DNA of 64,000 bases from an uncultured Clostridia bacterium. GTDB lineage: Bacteria > Bacillota > Clostridia > Christensenellales > Aristaeellaceae. Location: assembly GCA_947166385.1 (NCBI GenBank), contig CAMVEB010000003.1, positions 62,001 through 126,000 of the forward strand, in the 5' to 3' direction. Every line of letters starts with the position of its first letter. Positions within the stretch are counted from its first letter, which is position 1. Below the pieces are notes generated by a model that had not been told where the DNA came from, ran no database searches, and saw nothing but the letters and a program-made list of their open reading frames with translations. Position numbers and translations under genes: made by a program. This document shows positions 52,789-61,155 of the stretch, piece after piece.

Positions 52789-55065
52789 ATGGATATCAGG
52801 AAGCTTGTATCACAGATGACACTGGAGGAGAAAGCGGGCCTGTGTTCGGGCGACGACTTCTGGCACACCAAAGCCGTGGAGCGGCTGGGGATTCCCAGGA
52901 CCATGGTGAGCGACGGCCCCCACGGACTGCGGAAGCAGAGCCAGGAGGCGGACCACCTGGGCATTAACGACAGCATTAAGGCGGTTTGCTTTCCGGCGGC
53001 CAGCGCCACCGCGGCTTCCTTTGACACGGACATGATCCGGCAGATGGGCGAAGCACTGGGCGACAGCTGCCAGCATGAGGAGCTTTCCGTGCTGCTGGGC
53101 CCGGCGGTGAATATCAAGCGCTCTCCCCTGTGCGGCCGGAACTTTGAGTATTTTTCCGAGGATCCCTATCTGGCAGGGAAAATGTCCACCGCCATGATTC
53201 AGGGTGTCCAGAGCCGCAACGTGGGCACCAGCATCAAGCACTTTGCCTGCAACAACCAGGAGCACCGCCGGATGAGCTCTTCCTCGGACGCGGATGAGCG
53301 GACTATGCGGGAGATCTATTTTCCGGCGTTTGAGATGGCGGTGAAGGAGGCGCAGCCCTGGACGGTGATGTGCTCCTACAACCGGATCAACGGGGTGTAT
53401 GCCTCTGAAAACCCCTGGCTGCTGACGGATGTGCTCCGGAAGGAATGGGGATTTGAGGGCTATGTGATGTCCGACTGGGGCGCCGTCAGCGACCGGGTGG
53501 CCGGCGTAGCGGCGGGGTTGGATCTGGAGATGCCCGCCTCCGGCGGAGTCAATGACCGGAAGATTGTGGAAGCGGTCCGGGCCGGGAAGCTGGACGAAAA
53601 GCTGGTGGATCTGGCCTGTGAGCGGATCCTGAACATCGTTTTCCGGTATGTGGAAAACGCGAAGCCCGATACGCCCTGGGATCAGGAAAAGCAGCATGCC
53701 CAGGCGGCGGAGATCGCGGCAGACTGCATGGTGCTGCTGAAAAATGAGGAGAATCTGCTGCCGCTGGCGAAAGAAGACGCAGTAGCTCTGATTGGTGAGT
53801 TTGCGGAAAAGCCCCGGTTCCAGGGCGGCGGGAGCAGCCATATCAACTGCTTCAAAACCACCGGCGCGGTCGAGGCCGCGAAGGCTGCCGGCCTGAAGGT
53901 GACCTACGCACAGGGCTATTCCGTGGCCGGAGACGAGGCGACGGAGGAGATGCTGGCGGAAGCGGTTGCCGCCGCGAAAGCAGCGCGGGTGGCCGTTGTG
54001 TTCGCGGGCCTTCCGGATTCCTACGAATCAGAAGGCTACGACCGGACTCATATGCGGATACCGGATTGCCAGAACCGGCTGATCGAGGCGGTGGCAGCCG
54101 CGAATCCCGACACGGTCGTGGTGCTGCATAACGGATCGCCGGTGGAGATGCCCTGGATCGGCCGGGTGAAGGCTGTGCTGGAGGCTTACCTGGGCGGACA
54201 GGCGGTCGGCGAGGCAGCTGTCCGGGTGCTCTTCGGCGACGTGAATCCCTCCGGCCACCTGCCGGAGTCCTTCCCGATCCGGCTGGAGGATAATCCCTCC
54301 TACCTGTTCTACGGCGGGGAAGGCAATGTGACCGAATACCGGGAGGGTGTCTTCGTCGGCTACCGGTACTACGACAAAAAGAAGATGGAAGTGCTGTTCC
54401 CCTTCGGGCACGGCCTGTCCTATACGACATTTGCATACAGCAACCTGCGGGTAAGCGCGGACAGCATCCGGGATACGGACACGCTGACAGTGACGGTGAC
54501 GGTGAGCAATACCGGCAGCCGTTTCGGGAAGACTGTGGCGCAGCTGTATGTGGGCGATCCGGAGAGCACGCCCATCCGCCCGGTGCGGGAGCTGAAGGGA
54601 TTCAAGAAAGTGGCCCTGGAAAGCGGGGAGAGTAAGGATGTCTCCTTCACGCTGGATAAGCGCTCCTTCGCTTACTGGAATCAGCAGATCCATGACTGGC
54701 ATGTGGAGACGGGAGACTTCACGATCGAGATTGGCTCCTCCAGCCGCGACCTGCCCCTGAAGGCAACGGTGAAGGTGGAATCCACAGTGGAACTGCCCCG
54801 GCATTATACGGCGGACAGCATCTACCTGGATCTGATGGCGGATCCGAAGGCGCGGGAGATCATTACGGCCTTTATGAAGAAGACCATGGAAATCTTCGGC
54901 CATGAGGAGGAAGGCGGAACGGATGCCGCGAAGGAGGCCATCTCCGCGGACATGGCTATGGCGATGATGAAATACATGCCGCTGCGGGGAATGCTCAGCT
55001 TCGGAGGCGGGCCTGAAAGCGCGAAGGAAATGGAAAATCTGCTGGAGCAGCTGAACAAAATCTGA
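52789..55065 (+). CDS. GH3-family beta-glucosidase
   Basis: The protein has 758 residues; ATG 52789 follows AAAGGAG although the frame is open from 52690. VSDGPHGLRKQ, SIKHFACNNQEHRR, and VMSDWGAV with the nucleophile D229 belong to the N-terminal barrel. The second alpha/beta domain (AVVFAGLPDSYESEGYDRTHMRIPDCQNRLIEAV) carries the general acid region, and a C-terminal fibronectin-type domain (VTVTVSNTGSRFGKTVAQLYV) follows. No signal peptide, so it acts on imported beta-glucosides. The last 80 residues, Met-rich and beyond the usual fibronectin end (ADPKAREIITAFMKK), are an extension seen in many clostridial members. Confidence 0.93.
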   Translation: MDIRKLVSQMTLEEKAGLCSGDDFWHTKAVERLGIPRTMVSDGPHGLRKQSQEADHLGINDSIKAVCFPAASATAASFDTDMIRQMGEALGDSCQHEELSVLLGPAVNIKRSPLCGRNFEYFSEDPYLAGKMSTAMIQGVQSRNVGTSIKHFACNNQEHRRMSSSSDADERTMREIYFPAFEMAVKEAQPWTVMCSYNRINGVYASENPWLLTDVLRKEWGFEGYVMSDWGAVSDRVAGVAAGLDLEMPASGGVNDRKIVEAVRAGKLDEKLVDLACERILNIVFRYVENAKPDTPWDQEKQHAQAAEIAADCMVLLKNEENLLPLAKEDAVALIGEFAEKPRFQGGGSSHINCFKTTGAVEAAKAAGLKVTYAQGYSVAGDEATEEMLAEAVAAAKAARVAVVFAGLPDSYESEGYDRTHMRIPDCQNRLIEAVAAANPDTVVVLHNGSPVEMPWIGRVKAVLEAYLGGQAVGEAAVRVLFGDVNPSGHLPESFPIRLEDNPSYLFYGGEGNVTEYREGVFVGYRYYDKKKMEVLFPFGHGLSYTTFAYSNLRVSADSIRDTDTLTVTVTVSNTGSRFGKTVAQLYVGDPESTPIRPVRELKGFKKVALESGESKDVSFTLDKRSFAYWNQQIHDWHVETGDFTIEIGSSSRDLPLKATVKVESTVELPRHYTADSIYLDLMADPKAREIITAFMKKTMEIFGHEEEGGTDAAKEAISADMAMAMMKYMPLRGMLSFGGGPESAKEMENLLEQLNKI

Positions 55066-55205
55066 TTTTCGCTGCAAAAATTGAAAAAATACATAAAAAA
55101 ACAAAAAGTCCGTACTCATTGATGTACAAGGATTGTTAACGTTTCCGTAAGTTGCCTGGCATGTGCAATACGGGCAAAAAAGCAGGAAAATTCAACATTT
55201 GATGG

Positions 55206-55234
55206 TTGCAAAATTACACTATCTGGGGTATACT
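55206..55234 (+). promoter_or_regulatory. Promoter of the sugar ABC operon
   Basis: TTGCAA (55206-55211) and TATACT (55229-55234) are separated by 17 bp, giving a leader of about 115 nt before ATG 55355. The 290-bp gap upstream of the gene otherwise holds no coding region. Confidence 0.55.
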
Positions 55235-55354
55235 TTGCCCGCTGAAACGGTAACAGAATGCATGCAGGTTTTCTTCGGTGTCGATAACAGCGTGAGGATC
55301 GCTGTTTGAGAATAATGCGGCAATGCCGCGAAAACAAAAAGGAGGTTTCCCTGT

Positions 55355-56722
55355 ATGAAGAAAGTCCTTTCCCTGGTCCTGGCTCTGGTTCTCGCTCTGG
55401 GCATGATGAGCTTTGCGAGTGCTGAAGATGCCAAAATCAAGCTGGTTGTTTGGTCTTTCACCAACGAACTGCAGGGCATGATCGAAAAGTACTATGCCCC
55501 CAACCATCCGGAAATCGAGTTCGAGTTCCAGATTTATCCCACCGACGGTAATGCCTACACCACCAAGGTTGACAACCTGCTGGGCGTGGCCGATGCCGCT
55601 GTGAGCGATGAAGCTCCCGACATCTTCACCCTGGAAGCTGCTTTCGTGAAGCACTATGTCGAGACCGACTGGACCGGCGATCTGAAAGAGATCGGATTCA
55701 CCGATGATGAACTGTCCGTCGCGTTCCCCGTCATGGCTCAGATCGGCCAGAATGCTGCCGGCGTCCAGAAGGGCCTGTCCTGGCAGTCCACCCCCGGCGT
55801 TCTGATGTATCGTGCTTCCCTGGCTGAGAAGTACCTGGGCGTCACCTCTCCTGAAGAAATGCAGGCGAAGGTTGCTGACTGGGATACCTTCCTCGAGACC
55901 GCTGAAGAACTGAAAGAAAAGTCTGAAGGCGCCTGCAAGATGGTTGTCGGCTCCGGCGACATCTGGAACGCCTATCAGTATCAGCGCGCTGCGGGCTGGG
56001 TTGTCGATGGCAAACTGAACATCGATGACGAACTGCTCGACTTCGAAGAACTGTGCAAGACCCTGGAGCAGGATGACCTGACCCACAAGGCTGGTGCCTG
56101 GGGCGAGACCTGGTTCGCCGGTATGCGCGGTGAAGTGGAAACCCTGTGCTACTTCCTCCCCACCTGGGGCCTGCATTACACCCTGAAGCCCAACTGCGTG
56201 GCTGGCTGGGATGCTGAGAATCCTGACAGCGAAGAGAACATCAAGAATGCTACCGAAAACGGCACCTACGGCGACTGGCGCATCACCGACGGCCCCGTGG
56301 CTTACAGCTGGGGCGGCACCTGGATGGGCATCAACGCTGCGAAGGCTGCTACTGCGGACGACGCCAAGAAGGCCGCTATGCATGACCTGATCAAGTTCTT
56401 CACCCTGGACGACGACTTCCTGACCCAGTACGCTGCGGACAGCGGAGACTTCGTGGGCAGCGCGAAGGCTGTGGAGACCATCCTGGCCAACGGCGGCACC
56501 CCGAACCCCTTCCTGGGTGGACAGGATCACTACGCCATCTTTGCCAAGGCTGCGGCTCTGGCCAACGGTTCTCTGATGAGCGAATATGACGACACCATCA
56601 ACGGTCTGTGGAATGACTATGTCACCACTCCCTACACCAAGGGCGAGAAGGACCTCGACACCTGCCTGACTGAGTTCAAGGCTGCTGTCGCTGCTGCCAT
56701 CACCACCATCGCCGTTGAATAA
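55355..56722 (+). CDS. ABC transporter sugar-binding protein
   Basis: The protein has 455 residues. A signal peptide KKVLSLVLALVLALGMMSFASA is cleaved before EDAKIKLVVW. No lipobox cysteine is seen, which is unusual for a Gram-positive binding protein, so retention at the membrane must come from another route. The mature part starts LVVWSFTNELQGMIEKY, as in family 1 extracellular sugar-binding proteins. Codon use is strongly biased (GCT/CTG/AAG/ACC), indicating high expression. The two permease genes follow; an RNA hairpin region between may lower their level relative to this one. The sugar is unknown. Confidence 0.9.
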   Translation: MKKVLSLVLALVLALGMMSFASAEDAKIKLVVWSFTNELQGMIEKYYAPNHPEIEFEFQIYPTDGNAYTTKVDNLLGVADAAVSDEAPDIFTLEAAFVKHYVETDWTGDLKEIGFTDDELSVAFPVMAQIGQNAAGVQKGLSWQSTPGVLMYRASLAEKYLGVTSPEEMQAKVADWDTFLETAEELKEKSEGACKMVVGSGDIWNAYQYQRAAGWVVDGKLNIDDELLDFEELCKTLEQDDLTHKAGAWGETWFAGMRGEVETLCYFLPTWGLHYTLKPNCVAGWDAENPDSEENIKNATENGTYGDWRITDGPVAYSWGGTWMGINAAKAATADDAKKAAMHDLIKFFTLDDDFLTQYAADSGDFVGSAKAVETILANGGTPNPFLGGQDHYAIFAKAAALANGSLMSEYDDTINGLWNDYVTTPYTKGEKDLDTCLTEFKAAVAAAITTIAVE

Positions 56723-56760
56723 TCGGTGTTAGACCTCACTGTTACTGAAAAGTAACTCGC

Positions 56761-56882
56761 GGGGCTGTCTCTTGCCTGACGGCGGGGACAGCCCCGTTTC
56801 CGGTATTTTTTCCAAAAGGCTTCCCCTGCAGGGGAAGATTTCTGCTGTGAACAGGCGGGCTGCCCTCCAGCGGAAGCCTTTT
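56761..56882 (+). other. Competing RNA hairpins between binding protein and permeases
   Basis: First, GGGGCTGTC (56761-56769) pairs with 56787-56795 and is followed by a T-rich stretch, a likely partial terminator. Second, the 18-bp palindrome CTTCCCCTGCAGGGGAAG (56820-56837) shares its left part with AAAAGGCTTCC (56814-56824), which also pairs perfectly with GGAAGCCTTTT (56872-56882). The latter two pairings exclude each other. The layout suits differential expression: a stem protecting the upstream message, or a switch on read-through. Confidence 0.5.
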
Positions 56883-56923
56883 GGGGCGGGGGTTCCTATT
56901 ATTTTTGAAAAAGGGGTGGACCT

Positions 56924-57904
56924 ATGCAGGCGGAAGCCAGAGCGACGGCGAAAACGAAGCACAAATCCATCAGCTACAGCAAGTATGGATATCTCTTCAT
57001 TGCGCCGTTTTTCATTACGTTCCTGATTTTTGGTCTGTATCCGATTCTCTTCACGTTCAAGACATCCGTAACGGACGCGGTTGGCTGGGAAAAGATCCTG
57101 AACAACAATATCATCGGGTTTGAGAATTTCCGCCAGCTGTTCGATCCGGCGAGCCTGGTCTACAGCAAGTTCTGGGGAGCACTGTGGAACACGATTATCA
57201 TCTGGTTCTTCAACTTCGTGCCCCAGCTGGGCCTGGCGCTGATCCTGGCCTCCTGGTTTACCGACAGCCGTCTGCGGCTGAAGTGCCAGGGCTTCTTCAA
57301 GACCACGATTTTCATGCCGAATATCATCACCGCCGCGACCATCGGTATGCTGTTCATGAGCTTTTTCGCGTATCCGATCGGCCCGGTGAACACCTTTATC
57401 CAGACATTCGGCCTGGCCAATATGCCGATTGAGTATTTCCGCTCCACGGAATGGAGCCGCGGACTGATCTCCTTCATTCAGTGGTGGATGTGGTGCGGCA
57501 ATACGATGATCATCATGATTGCCGGCATCAGCGGCATCAACCCCAGCCTGTTTGAAGCGGCGCTGGTGGACGGATGCTCCTCCCGCCAGACCTTCTGGAA
57601 GATTACCCTGCCTCTGATTAAGCCGATCCTGGTCTACAACCTGACGACTTCTCTGGTCGGCGGTCTGACCATGTTCGATATCCCGCACATGATGACCCAG
57701 GGCGGGCCGAACGAAACCACGAATACCGTGGCCCGGTTCATCTACACCCAGGGCTTCACCGGATCCCGCAACTTCAATATGGCCAGCGCGGCTTCCGTGG
57801 TGCTGTTTGTGATTATCATCATCGGCTCCCTGATCATCCGCTATGTGCTGAATGATCATGATCCCAAGCCCGGCAAGGCGCCGAGGAAGGGGGCGGTCAA
57901 ATGA
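56924..57904 (+). CDS. ABC transporter permease, MalF type
   Basis: The protein has 326 residues with six hydrophobic helices. KYGYLFIAPFFITFLIFGLYPILFTF is the usual first helix of sugar permeases, and the EAA loop EAALVDGCSSRQTFWKITLPLIKP contacts the ATPase. Length and order are normal. ATG 56924 follows AAGGGGTGG. Its stop overlaps the next gene's start (ATGA), so the two permeases are coupled. No ATPase is in the operon; a shared MsmK-type ATPase elsewhere is likely, as in many Firmicutes. Confidence 0.93.
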   Translation: MQAEARATAKTKHKSISYSKYGYLFIAPFFITFLIFGLYPILFTFKTSVTDAVGWEKILNNNIIGFENFRQLFDPASLVYSKFWGALWNTIIIWFFNFVPQLGLALILASWFTDSRLRLKCQGFFKTTIFMPNIITAATIGMLFMSFFAYPIGPVNTFIQTFGLANMPIEYFRSTEWSRGLISFIQWWMWCGNTMIIMIAGISGINPSLFEAALVDGCSSRQTFWKITLPLIKPILVYNLTTSLVGGLTMFDIPHMMTQGGPNETTNTVARFIYTQGFTGSRNFNMASAASVVLFVIIIIGSLIIRYVLNDHDPKPGKAPRKGAVK

Positions 57905-59424
57905 AAATGACAAGAAAGATCATCTATCTCGTTTTCGTTGCGATCGCGATTCTCGGCATGTTCCTGCCGGTTGCCACCTTCCATGATGATTCTTCCGCCT
58001 CCCTCGCCGGCGATATTGTGAAGCAGCAGGAAAAGGTGGACAGCGCTGCGACCCAGCTGCAGCGCTGGATTGACGGCGGCAAGAAGTCCGAAAAGGACAT
58101 CGAGAAACAGAAAGCCAAAGTCGAAAAAGAGCAGGCCAAGCTGGACGAGCTGATTGCCCAGCAGGCGAACGCCAGCGGCGACAGCGAAGCGGGCCTGAGC
58201 TACGCGCTGCTGCCCGGCAAACTTCCGGCAGAGCTGCAGGTCGACATGACGGTTGTCAACCAGTACAAACTGTATGACAGCTGGAACATGGCCGAAAGCA
58301 AGCGGATCAACGAGGCCGAATGGAATTTCAGTCCGTACTACCTGTGCATCTGGATCGCCTTCGGCACGCTGGTCGCGGCGGCGGTGCTGGTGGTGCTGGC
58401 AGGCAGCAAGGACGCGAGCGTGCTCTTCACCATTTCCTCCTTCCTGCATCTGATCAGCTTCCTGCTGTCTGCGTATGTGATCGTCCGGCTTTCCGTCATC
58501 CCGGTAAAGCTGCCCTACAGTAGCGCAGTTCTGAGCACTCCGGTTGTGCTGATGATTCTGGTCGGCAATGTTGTTTCCTTCGCGGCTCATGTGCAGGGCG
58601 TGCATAACTCCAAGCGGAGCATGATCTACGTGTTCTGCACCTTCCTGAGCGTGTTGGCGATCGTGCCTTTCTGGATCATGATCGTGAACGCGACCCGTTC
58701 CAGCCAGGCCATTCAGCAGGGCGTCAGCCTGATTCCGGGCAGCTACCTGAACTACAACTGGAACGTGCTGGCCAGCAAGAACTTCGACGTTTCCGTCGGC
58801 TTCATGAACAGCGCGATCATCGCTTTCGGATCCACGATCCTGAGCGTGTTCTTCTCCGCGATGACAGCCTACGGCTTCAAGGTTTACCAGTTCAGGGGCA
58901 ATAAGCTGCTGTACGCGGTTGTGATGGCCATCATCATGATCCCCGGACAGGTGACCGGTACCGGTTTCTTCATGTTCATGTATCAGCTGCACTGGGTTAA
59001 CAACCGGCTGGCGCTGATCATCCCGTCCATCGCGGCGGCAGGCACGGTGTTCTTCTTCCGGCAGTACCTGGAGGCAAATCTCCAGATCTCCCTGGTGGAA
59101 GCGGCCCGGATCGACGGCTGCGGCGAACTGAGAACCTTTGTGAAGATCATCCTGCCGATCATGGTGCCTGCCATGGCGACCATGGGCATCATGGCGGTAA
59201 TCGGTTCCTGGAACAACTACCTGACTCCGTTGATGCTGTTCACGGATCCCGGCCTGAAGACCCTGCCGATGATGGTGCAGGAGCTGCGTGGCGATATCTA
59301 CCGCACAGAATACGGCTCCATCTACCTGGGCCTGGCCATGACGGCGCTGCCGCTGATCATTGTGTACTTCGCCTTCAGCAAGTACATCATCGCGGGCGTT
59401 GCCCTGGGCGGTGTCAAGGAATAA
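57901..59424 (+). CDS. ABC transporter permease, MalG type, with long N-terminal extension
   Basis: The protein has 507 residues, against about 280 for the usual partner permease. The C-terminal part from about residue 237 is the standard domain, with EAARIDGCGELRTFVKIILPI as its EAA loop and the usual end SKYIIAGVALGGVKE. The front adds a helix (about 7-23), a Lys/Glu-rich coiled-coil-like segment (about 38-92), a soluble stretch to 140 and three more helices (about 146-228). The additional part faces outside if the first helix is membrane-spanning. It may aid substrate capture or partner binding (inference). It begins at the ATGA overlap. Confidence 0.9.
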   Translation: MKMTRKIIYLVFVAIAILGMFLPVATFHDDSSASLAGDIVKQQEKVDSAATQLQRWIDGGKKSEKDIEKQKAKVEKEQAKLDELIAQQANASGDSEAGLSYALLPGKLPAELQVDMTVVNQYKLYDSWNMAESKRINEAEWNFSPYYLCIWIAFGTLVAAAVLVVLAGSKDASVLFTISSFLHLISFLLSAYVIVRLSVIPVKLPYSSAVLSTPVVLMILVGNVVSFAAHVQGVHNSKRSMIYVFCTFLSVLAIVPFWIMIVNATRSSQAIQQGVSLIPGSYLNYNWNVLASKNFDVSVGFMNSAIIAFGSTILSVFFSAMTAYGFKVYQFRGNKLLYAVVMAIIMIPGQVTGTGFFMFMYQLHWVNNRLALIIPSIAAAGTVFFFRQYLEANLQISLVEAARIDGCGELRTFVKIILPIMVPAMATMGIMAVIGSWNNYLTPLMLFTDPGLKTLPMMVQELRGDIYRTEYGSIYLGLAMTALPLIIVYFAFSKYIIAGVALGGVKE

Positions 59425-59441
59425 TTTCTCCGCGGATACAA

Positions 59442-59475
59442 GAATCGCCGGCATTTCTGCCGGCGATTCGTTTTG
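59442..59475 (+). terminator. Terminator of the sugar ABC operon
   Basis: GAATCGCCGGCA (59442-59453) pairs perfectly with 59458-59469 around a TTTC loop, followed by GTTTTGT. It stands 18 bp after the permease stop. Confidence 0.7.
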
Positions 59476-59505
59476 TCCCCCGTGCCGGAGAGGAAGGATT
59501 CCTTC

Positions 59506-60480
59506 TCAGCCTATCCCGCCCAGAGCGGAGTTGTACTCGTATTGTTCCACCGCGCCGGTCTCCACATTGATGTATACCTTGTAATACCCATCCTTCGGCC
59601 TCCGGTCCTTCAGATCACCCGTCTCCAGATCTTTCACGGAGACAGGAGGATAGAGCAGGTATTCCACCTGGAAGCAGGGGGTTCCGTTCACCATTTCATA
59701 CCAGAGGTTGCCGCTTTCCTCAGCGGGGGTGGTATACAGCTCCAGGCCGGCGATCTGTTCTTCCTCCAGCCCGTAGCTGGTGATGATGAACTCCCGGGCG
59801 GTTTCAATCATCTCTTCCTCGGACAGCTTCCGCGCTTCCAGGGCGGCGGTCTTTTCCGCCTCCAGTCGCTCAAAATAATGCTCATCTGCAACGGACGATT
59901 CTTCGCTTTCAGCAGTGCCGTTCTTTTCGGCATGGGCGGCAGCCTTCAGCAGGAAAGCCATCTTGCGCTTCTCCGACGCGGAATCTGTCATCATCTGCTT
60001 CAGCTGTTCCAGACCCCAGACGTTCCCCTCATATCCGGCGGAAATCTCCTTTCCGTCGTGACTCCAGGTGACTTCCGCCTTTCCGTCCCGAACGATGGCA
60101 GTGTAGGTTCCGAGCACATAGTCCAGACCGCTGACGCCGGTATAGGTGACCCGGACGGCGCCGTCCGGCAGTTCCTCTTCCTGGCGGAAGAAGAAGGTTT
60201 GCATCTCTTCTGTAATGCCATAGGTTTCTTCCAGCCCTCGGTCCGCGATCCGGGCGGCGGAAACACGGGGGGAGATCAGCAGACTCGCGGCCAGCGCGGC
60301 CACGGAGAGCAGGGCCAGGACCATCGCAAAGACCAGGCCGACAGACAGTTTTTTCTTCATCGCAGGTTCCTCCTCCTGGGCGATCCGATACCGGAGGGCT
60401 GCGCGGCAGGAAGGCACATCATCCAGAAAGGAAAGGCGCCGATCCATCGCGGCCTGAAGCGTTTCCTTATTCTTCTTCAT
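59506..60480 (-). CDS. Membrane-anchored anti-sigma-like protein
   Basis: The protein has 324 residues. A short cytoplasmic N-terminus (about 1-43) precedes one helix (about 44-66, LSVGLVFAMVLALLSVAALAASLLI), and a long extracytoplasmic domain follows with helical then PepSY-like strand parts (GYYKVYINVETGAVEQYEYN at the end). It overlaps the ECF sigma gene by 14 bp. The layout is that of a regulator holding the sigma factor at the membrane. No classic zinc anti-sigma motif is visible, so the call rests on context. Confidence 0.7.
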   Translation of the reverse strand: MKKNKETLQAAMDRRLSFLDDVPSCRAALRYRIAQEEEPAMKKKLSVGLVFAMVLALLSVAALAASLLISPRVSAARIADRGLEETYGITEEMQTFFFRQEEELPDGAVRVTYTGVSGLDYVLGTYTAIVRDGKAEVTWSHDGKEISAGYEGNVWGLEQLKQMMTDSASEKRKMAFLLKAAAHAEKNGTAESEESSVADEHYFERLEAEKTAALEARKLSEEEMIETAREFIITSYGLEEEQIAGLELYTTPAEESGNLWYEMVNGTPCFQVEYLLYPPVSVKDLETGDLKDRRPKDGYYKVYINVETGAVEQYEYNSALGGIG

Positions 60481-60973
60481 AATACCAGTCCTCCAATTGA
60501 TTTTTCAGCATCGTTTTCGCTTTCTTTAACCGATAATTGATCGTTGACCGGGGGAGCCGCAGGATCCGGGTCATCTCATCCAGGGTCATGCCCTGATACC
60601 AGTGGAGCAGGGTGACCTCCTTGAGCTTCACCGGCAGGGACAGCACCGCACGCGTAACGGTATCATCCCGTTCCTCAAAGGGAATGGATCCTTCGGGCAG
60701 GGAGTCCGGGGTCACGGACCGGTCCGTATTCCGTGCCCAGGAGCTCTTCAGCAGGTCCTTGCAGGTATTGACGGCAATGCGCATAATCCATGTTTTTTCT
60801 TCTGCTTCGCCGCGGAAGCGGTCATAGTTTTTCCAGGCCTTGAAAAAGGTTTCCTGAACCGCGTCTTCCGCCAGGGCTCTGTCACACAGATAGGAAAAGC
60901 ACAGGCGCAAAACCGGCTTTTCCCAGCGGGTAAGCACATCGTCCAGCCATTCCCGGCGCAGGTCCTCTGCCAC
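60467..60973 (-). CDS. ECF-type RNA polymerase sigma factor
   Basis: About 168 residues. GTG 60973 was chosen, because AAAGGAGG sits 8 bp upstream; a longer frame to 60994 includes that site. Region 2 is WEKPVLRLCFSYLCDRALAEDAVQETFFKAWKNYDRFRG, with the typical DAVQETFxKAW. Region 4 is LLHWYQGMTLDEMTRILRLPRSTINYRLKKAKTML, the HTH for the -35. It should direct polymerase to its own regulon, with the next gene as its brake. CGTCTAA on the minus strand (61004-60998) resembles an ECF -10, pointing to autoregulation. Confidence 0.92.
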   Translation of the reverse strand: MAEDLRREWLDDVLTRWEKPVLRLCFSYLCDRALAEDAVQETFFKAWKNYDRFRGEAEEKTWIMRIAVNTCKDLLKSSWARNTDRSVTPDSLPEGSIPFEERDDTVTRAVLSLPVKLKEVTLLHWYQGMTLDEMTRILRLPRSTINYRLKKAKTMLKNQLEDWYYEEE

Positions 60974-61042
60974 AGCGCTCCCTCCTTTCAACACTGATTA
61001 GACGACAGGGTTCTCAAAACAGGCCAAAGTTTTTTTCAAACG

Positions 61043-61056
61043 AATTTCATGAAATT
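61043..61056. promoter_or_regulatory. 14-bp palindrome in the sigma/aldolase divergent gap
   Basis: AATTTCATGAAATT is a perfect palindrome in the 182-bp gap between the divergent ECF sigma and threonine aldolase genes. It lies 34 bp upstream of the aldolase -35 and may be an operator. No binder is suggested by the surroundings. Confidence 0.35.
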
Positions 61057-61089
61057 TGATGCCATCCGGAACGAAGCGAAGGATCTTTA

Positions 61090-61118
61090 TTGTTTTTTCC
61101 CGGAACCCATTGTACAAT
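61090..61118 (+). promoter_or_regulatory. Promoter of the threonine aldolase gene
   Basis: TTGTTT (61090-61095) and TACAAT (61113-61118) have 17-bp spacing, about 38 bp before ATG 61156. Confidence 0.5.
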
Positions 61119-61155
61119 AAGATCATCGAAACCGCCACCGCAGGGAGGATATACC

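Noticed and set aside
55243-55257. Catabolite-response element near the binding-protein gene
   Set aside because: TGAAACGGTAACA is one base short of the required spacing, so the match is not convincing.
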